Origin: Clostridia bacterium
GTDB taxonomy: Bacteria > Bacillota > Clostridia > Oscillospirales > Acutalibacteraceae
DNA: 33,235 bases
Assembly (NCBI GenBank): GCA_017449935.1
Contig: JAFSYP010000072.1
Span: 1-33,235, forward strand
Reading direction: 5' to 3'
Part shown: in pieces, positions 30,242 through 33,235 of the stretch
Layout: every line of letters begins with the position of its first letter
Position numbering within the stretch: position 1 is the stretch's first letter
Program-made: the position numbers and the translations under genes
The notes under the pieces: model-generated
The model's input: only the letters and a program-made list of their open reading frames with translations
Databases searched by the model: none
Told to the model about the DNA's origin: nothing

Positions 30242-32350
30242 ATGAAAGCAAAAAAAAGACGCCAACGGTGGCTCAGCGTTCTGGTATGCATGGCCATGCT
30301 TGCCGCAATGACCGGAACGGCGGACGCGTGGATTGTTTCGCAGAACCGGTTCGGAGAACAATGGGCGAGCGTCAAACTGAACGGCGTTGTGGATGCGAAC
30401 GGCGGTTTTGCGATCTCGGCGGACGGACAGAACTGGAAGCATCACCTGAGTATCGCAGAGATCTTTATGCCGAACCCTTATCAGAACCAGATGAACGGCG
30501 GTTACAGCGATCCATACGGGGCCTATATGTGTAATCTGCCGGTGGTCTCCTTCGATCCGAACGACCTTCTCATGAACGGAAACATGACGTGTGCGCCGGG
30601 CACACACATACCGGACTATTTTTACAATCTTCCGGTCACGACCTGTTTCACGCAGGAAAACGATCCGAATATCTACGCGCAAGTCGTGAACAACGTTGGG
30701 ATCGAGTACGGTTTGATATATGTCAAGCGGGACGTCTGGTCGACGTATGCCGCGACCGGGATACAGGACCCAATGTACGGCGAATTGATCCACATAGATT
30801 CGCCGGTGTCGGACGGCATTCATTTTCTGATAGATCTGCGGTATCTTCAGGTTGCCGCTTTGACGAACGGATCGCTGTGGGGCGGTCACGTTATGCCCGT
30901 TTTGGGTGATTCATACGCGCCGCTGCATGTTCCGGACAACACGTTGCCGGGCGTCTGGCAGGACCAGAACGTCGACGGCGTCTGCGACCAGAACGAGATC
31001 CAGAGCAACATCGCGTTCGGCAGCTTTATGCAGCAGTATCCAACGACGTTCGTGCTGGATGAATCGCAGCTCGATGTGAGCGCGATCCCCCTGAACGACG
31101 TGATCCCGATCCCGATCCTGATGTGGAAAGAGGGACAGTCGGCCGGCAATCAAATGATGTTCACGGAATTGCATTTGAATTGCTTTATTGGATCCAATCG
31201 GTATTTGCCTGTTCCGATCGACGTCGGGACGGTCGTGACGAATACGGGGATGCCGATTTTCGGACACACGGGACTGACCGGGAGCGGCCCGCTCAGTTTA
31301 TGGACGTACCGGGTTACGGACATGGACGGGCGCAACCCGATGTTGCTTCAGCTGTATCAGGACAGCGGCTTCATGCTGGAGGAAGCGTCGCGGACGCTGT
31401 TTTTACCGCACACGATCGACGGAATGTCCATACAGGCGCTCGGCGCCGGGCTTTTCGGATTTTTTGGATACAATCCGAATTATTTCAGCCCGTCGCTGCC
31501 GCTGCAAACGATCGTTGTGCCCGACAGCGTACAATATCTGGAGGATTCGCTGTTCCGGCCCGAGGACGTCGCGATCCCGCGTCTGCATCTGCCTGCCGGC
31601 GTGCAGTTCGATCGACCGTTCCAAACCGGACAGGTCTCGACGGTCTGCACCTGCACGTATGACGCCGCGACGGATGCATACTGTCAGGCGAACAACATTA
31701 CCTATGAAGTGTGCGCCGGCCATACGCCGCATGCGCTGACGCCTCCCGCACCGGCGCTGACCGCGACAGGCGGCAGCGGTACGCCCGGATCGCTGATCCC
31801 CGTCACCGTCCGTCTGGAGAACAATCCCGGACTTATCGCGCTGACGATGCAGGCGAACTATGACACGACGGCGCTCGCGCTGGAAAGGGTCGACGATCTC
31901 GGCCTGTTCGGCAGCGGCACGTTTACGTCGGGCGGCGATCTGACACAGTCGCCGTTTACAGTCAGCTGGTCGGACGATCTGGCGACGCAGGATCATACGG
32001 CGGACGGTGATCTCGTCACCTTCTGGTTCCGTATCCTGCCTGCCGCGGCGGCAGGCACGACGACGGTCACGGTGTCGGATGTGGCAGGCTCGACCTGTGA
32101 CGCGGCGCTGCAGGTCCATTCGCCGCAGTCGGGCGACGCGCAGATCACGGTTTCCGCCATGGCGGGCGACGTCAACGGCGACGGCGTGCTCGACGCGCAG
32201 GACCTGCTTTGGCTGACGTGGTATCTGATCGATCCGTCGTCCGTTCCGGCAGCCGCGACAATCAATCTGGACGCGGACGGCAACGGTACGGTCGATCAAA
32301 ACGATCGGGCGCTGCTGGCGCAGCGGATCGTTGACAATTTCGGAAGCTGA
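30242..32350 (+). CDS. Secreted cohesin-dockerin protein 5, paralog of protein 1
   Basis: The 702-residue protein has a signal peptide (residues 1-29, ending GTADA). Its large N-terminal region (30-400) resembles the corresponding part of protein 1, sharing a calcium-loop-like motif (DQNVDGVCDQNEIQ) and a following PILMWKEGQS segment (VTIWNEGQS in protein 1). A short BspA-like leucine-rich region follows (about 405-475, LQTIVVPDSVQYLED), then one cohesin (about 500-640) and a dockerin (641-702). The loops are DVNGDGVLD and NLDADGNGTVD; it ends VDNFGS and lacks the GGWGVxL tail. The dockerin has the same inserted linker as protein 3 (DPSSVPAAAT-type). AAGGAG is about nine bases before the ATG. 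Confidence 0.92.
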   Translation: MKAKKRRQRWLSVLVCMAMLAAMTGTADAWIVSQNRFGEQWASVKLNGVVDANGGFAISADGQNWKHHLSIAEIFMPNPYQNQMNGGYSDPYGAYMCNLPVVSFDPNDLLMNGNMTCAPGTHIPDYFYNLPVTTCFTQENDPNIYAQVVNNVGIEYGLIYVKRDVWSTYAATGIQDPMYGELIHIDSPVSDGIHFLIDLRYLQVAALTNGSLWGGHVMPVLGDSYAPLHVPDNTLPGVWQDQNVDGVCDQNEIQSNIAFGSFMQQYPTTFVLDESQLDVSAIPLNDVIPIPILMWKEGQSAGNQMMFTELHLNCFIGSNRYLPVPIDVGTVVTNTGMPIFGHTGLTGSGPLSLWTYRVTDMDGRNPMLLQLYQDSGFMLEEASRTLFLPHTIDGMSIQALGAGLFGFFGYNPNYFSPSLPLQTIVVPDSVQYLEDSLFRPEDVAIPRLHLPAGVQFDRPFQTGQVSTVCTCTYDAATDAYCQANNITYEVCAGHTPHALTPPAPALTATGGSGTPGSLIPVTVRLENNPGLIALTMQANYDTTALALERVDDLGLFGSGTFTSGGDLTQSPFTVSWSDDLATQDHTADGDLVTFWFRILPAAAAGTTTVTVSDVAGSTCDAALQVHSPQSGDAQITVSAMAGDVNGDGVLDAQDLLWLTWYLIDPSSVPAAATINLDADGNGTVDQNDRALLAQRIVDNFGS

Positions 32351-32418
32351 CGGAAACAGAATGCGGCAATCCCATTCTATCACGGCTTTCAAGCCTTCAG
32401 GGAAGGAGCGGTCGGACG

Positions 32419-33051
32419 ATGCGGCGACGCAAGTTTAACGCCATATATATAATATGTATACTCTCTGCGCTTCTGTCGGCCGGCTTTTCGGCGTCTGCCG
32501 CATCCGGGACGATCTCGGCGGACGTCGTGTCCGTAAAGCCCGGCAGGACGGCGGACGTCGCCGTGCGCATCGGGAACAACCCCGGCGTTGCCGCGCTGCT
32601 GCTGAACATAGACTATGATCCGTCCGTCCTCACGCTGACAGGCGTTGACAACGGCGAAGTGTTTGCGGACGACACGACGATATTCGGCAAGGATACGGCG
32701 AAAGTCCCGTATACGCTGATCTGGGAAGACGGCTTGTCTGCCGAAAACCATACGGCGGACGGCGTGCTGGCGACGCTGCATTTTGCGGTGAATCCGGACG
32801 CGCCCGAAGGCGACTGCGCGATCACGCCGGAAATAGACGAAGGGTCTACCTTCGACGTCGACCTGAACAAGGTCGTGTTCCGGATACAGAGCGGCTGCGT
32901 GCGTGTGGAACATGCGCCGGACTCGCCCCGTACGGCGATCCTGATCTCCGGCGGCGCCGTTGCGGCTGTCGCGGGATTTACGGTCGCGGGTACGCTGTTT
33001 GTCCGGAAAAAGAGAAAGGACGCGCAGACCGACTGCGTGAGCGCGGATTAA
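32419..33051 (+). CDS. Membrane-anchored cohesin (putative cell-surface receptor)
   Basis: The 210-residue protein has a signal peptide (about 1-28, MRRRKFNAIYIICILSALLS), a single cohesin (about 30-165, TADVAVRIGNNPGVAALLLN and FDVDLNKVVFRI) and a C-terminal membrane helix (about 172-195, ILISGGAVAAVAGFTVAGTL) followed by RKKRK. There is no dockerin. It is therefore the only cohesin here that is fixed to the cell, a logical anchor for dockerins of proteins 1-5. This mirrors anchoring scaffoldins of cellulosomes, although those usually use sortase or SLH domains. It is the last gene of the operon; AAGGAG is about 11 bases upstream of the start. Confidence 0.93.
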   Translation: MRRRKFNAIYIICILSALLSAGFSASAASGTISADVVSVKPGRTADVAVRIGNNPGVAALLLNIDYDPSVLTLTGVDNGEVFADDTTIFGKDTAKVPYTLIWEDGLSAENHTADGVLATLHFAVNPDAPEGDCAITPEIDEGSTFDVDLNKVVFRIQSGCVRVEHAPDSPRTAILISGGAVAAVAGFTVAGTLFVRKKRKDAQTDCVSAD

Positions 33052-33104
33052 AAAAACGAATCCAAAACAAATAAAAAACGAGCTTCTCTTCCGCTTGATA
33101 TGCT

Positions 33105-33150
33105 CCCTCTATGAGAGACAATGAAATAAAAAACATTGTCTACATAGGGG
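33105..33150. repeat. Long inverted repeat covering the transposase ribosome binding site
   Basis: Left arm 33105-33123 pairs with right arm 33134-33150 (core AGACAATG/CATTGTCT and CTATG/CATAG, loop AAATAAAAAA). The right arm contains most of the GGGGG that serves as ribosome binding site for the transposase. It probably belongs to the left end of the insertion sequence. Confidence 0.5.
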
Positions 33151-33159
33151 GAATATTTT

Positions 33160-33235
33160 ATGTTAAAAAGAATACCAATAAGCACGGAAGAAAAGGTTCG
33201 AGTTACGAAAAGATGTATAGAAGGAAAGACAACTC
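33160..33235 (+). CDS. Insertion-sequence transposase, N-terminal fragment (cut by window end)
   Basis: The 25 visible codons (MLKRIPISTEEKVRVTKRCI, then EGKTT) match the first helix of helix-turn-helix OrfA-type proteins of IS3-like elements, which typically begin with STEEKxxxxxRCLEGxxS and then a resolvase-like helix-turn-helix. GGGGG lies eight bases before the ATG. The region is AT-rich, unlike the cohesin genes on its left, so it is a mobile insert downstream of the operon. With only 25 residues, the family remains uncertain. Confidence 0.5.
   Translation, partial: MLKRIPISTEEKVRVTKRCIEGKTT

Noticed and set aside
1-33235. CRISPR arrays, tRNA or rRNA genes
   Set aside because: No regularly spaced short repeats and no tRNA- or rRNA-like conserved segments were seen on either strand.

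Overview
This window looks like a chromosomal segment of a gut-type member of the Clostridia, most plausibly Oscillospirales/Ruminococcaceae-like. That is an inference from AGGAGG-type ribosome binding sites, a CIRCE/HrcA heat-shock operator, a SpoIID-family protein, TipAS and DUF6273 domains, BspA-like surface proteins and many cohesin and dockerin modules. Most of the window is moderately GC-rich. The first two-component system (5.0-7.4 kb) and the extreme right end are visibly AT-rich, which suggests separate origins.

Left part (1-5.0 kb): ordinary housekeeping and accessory genes. They are the membrane half of a YdcF-type protein without its catalytic half, a complete Hsp20 unit (promoter, CIRCE, gene, terminator), a 41-residue hydrophobic peptide gene, a flavin-reductase-fold protein, a small membrane protein translationally coupled to a hypothetical gene, a stand-alone TipAS protein, an LSm-like membrane protein and thioredoxin. 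Thioredoxin is followed by a flavoprotein oxidoreductase that breaks off after about 43 codons, exactly where the next, convergent gene begins. I read this as a rearrangement or insertion breakpoint near 5003.

Main part (5.0-33.1 kb): a cluster of secreted proteins with two LytTR/GHKL (Agr-like) two-component systems and no recognisable AgrB or AgrD. Five large secreted proteins (7507-10551, 18005-21487, 24837-29393, 29442-30137, 30242-32350) each carry both a cohesin and a C-terminal dockerin, most ending in a GGWGVxL-like tail. A sixth (32419-33051) is a single cohesin with a C-terminal membrane anchor, and 17309-17581 is a free dockerin. No glycoside hydrolase is visible, so this is not a standard cellulosome. 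The combination suggests a head-to-tail cohesin/dockerin polymer held at the membrane by the anchored cohesin. Other secreted proteins in the cluster are a CUB plus C39-like cysteine peptidase protein, a BspA-like protein with a C-terminal Cys-rich/hydrophobic/CxCGxxHY tail, a Staphylococcus/Geobacillus-type lipase, and a SpoIID/LytB-family protein whose two conserved blocks are in swapped order (apparent circular permutation).

Regulation: four promoters driving the secreted operons (minus-strand starts near 14.2 and 16.85 kb, plus-strand starts near 17.96 and 24.80 kb) share one architecture. Each has two 9-bp direct repeats (consensus about TTYRYTCCG) exactly 21 bp apart, then 28-30 bp, then a -10-like box without a good -35. 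This geometry is what LytTR response regulators bind. The two regulator operons themselves have ordinary -35/-10 promoters. I infer that one of the two LytTR regulators, most likely the one inside the cluster (21574-22278), switches on the whole cohesin/dockerin/lipase/SpoIID set. The window ends in the start of an insertion-sequence transposase whose ribosome binding site lies inside a long hairpin.
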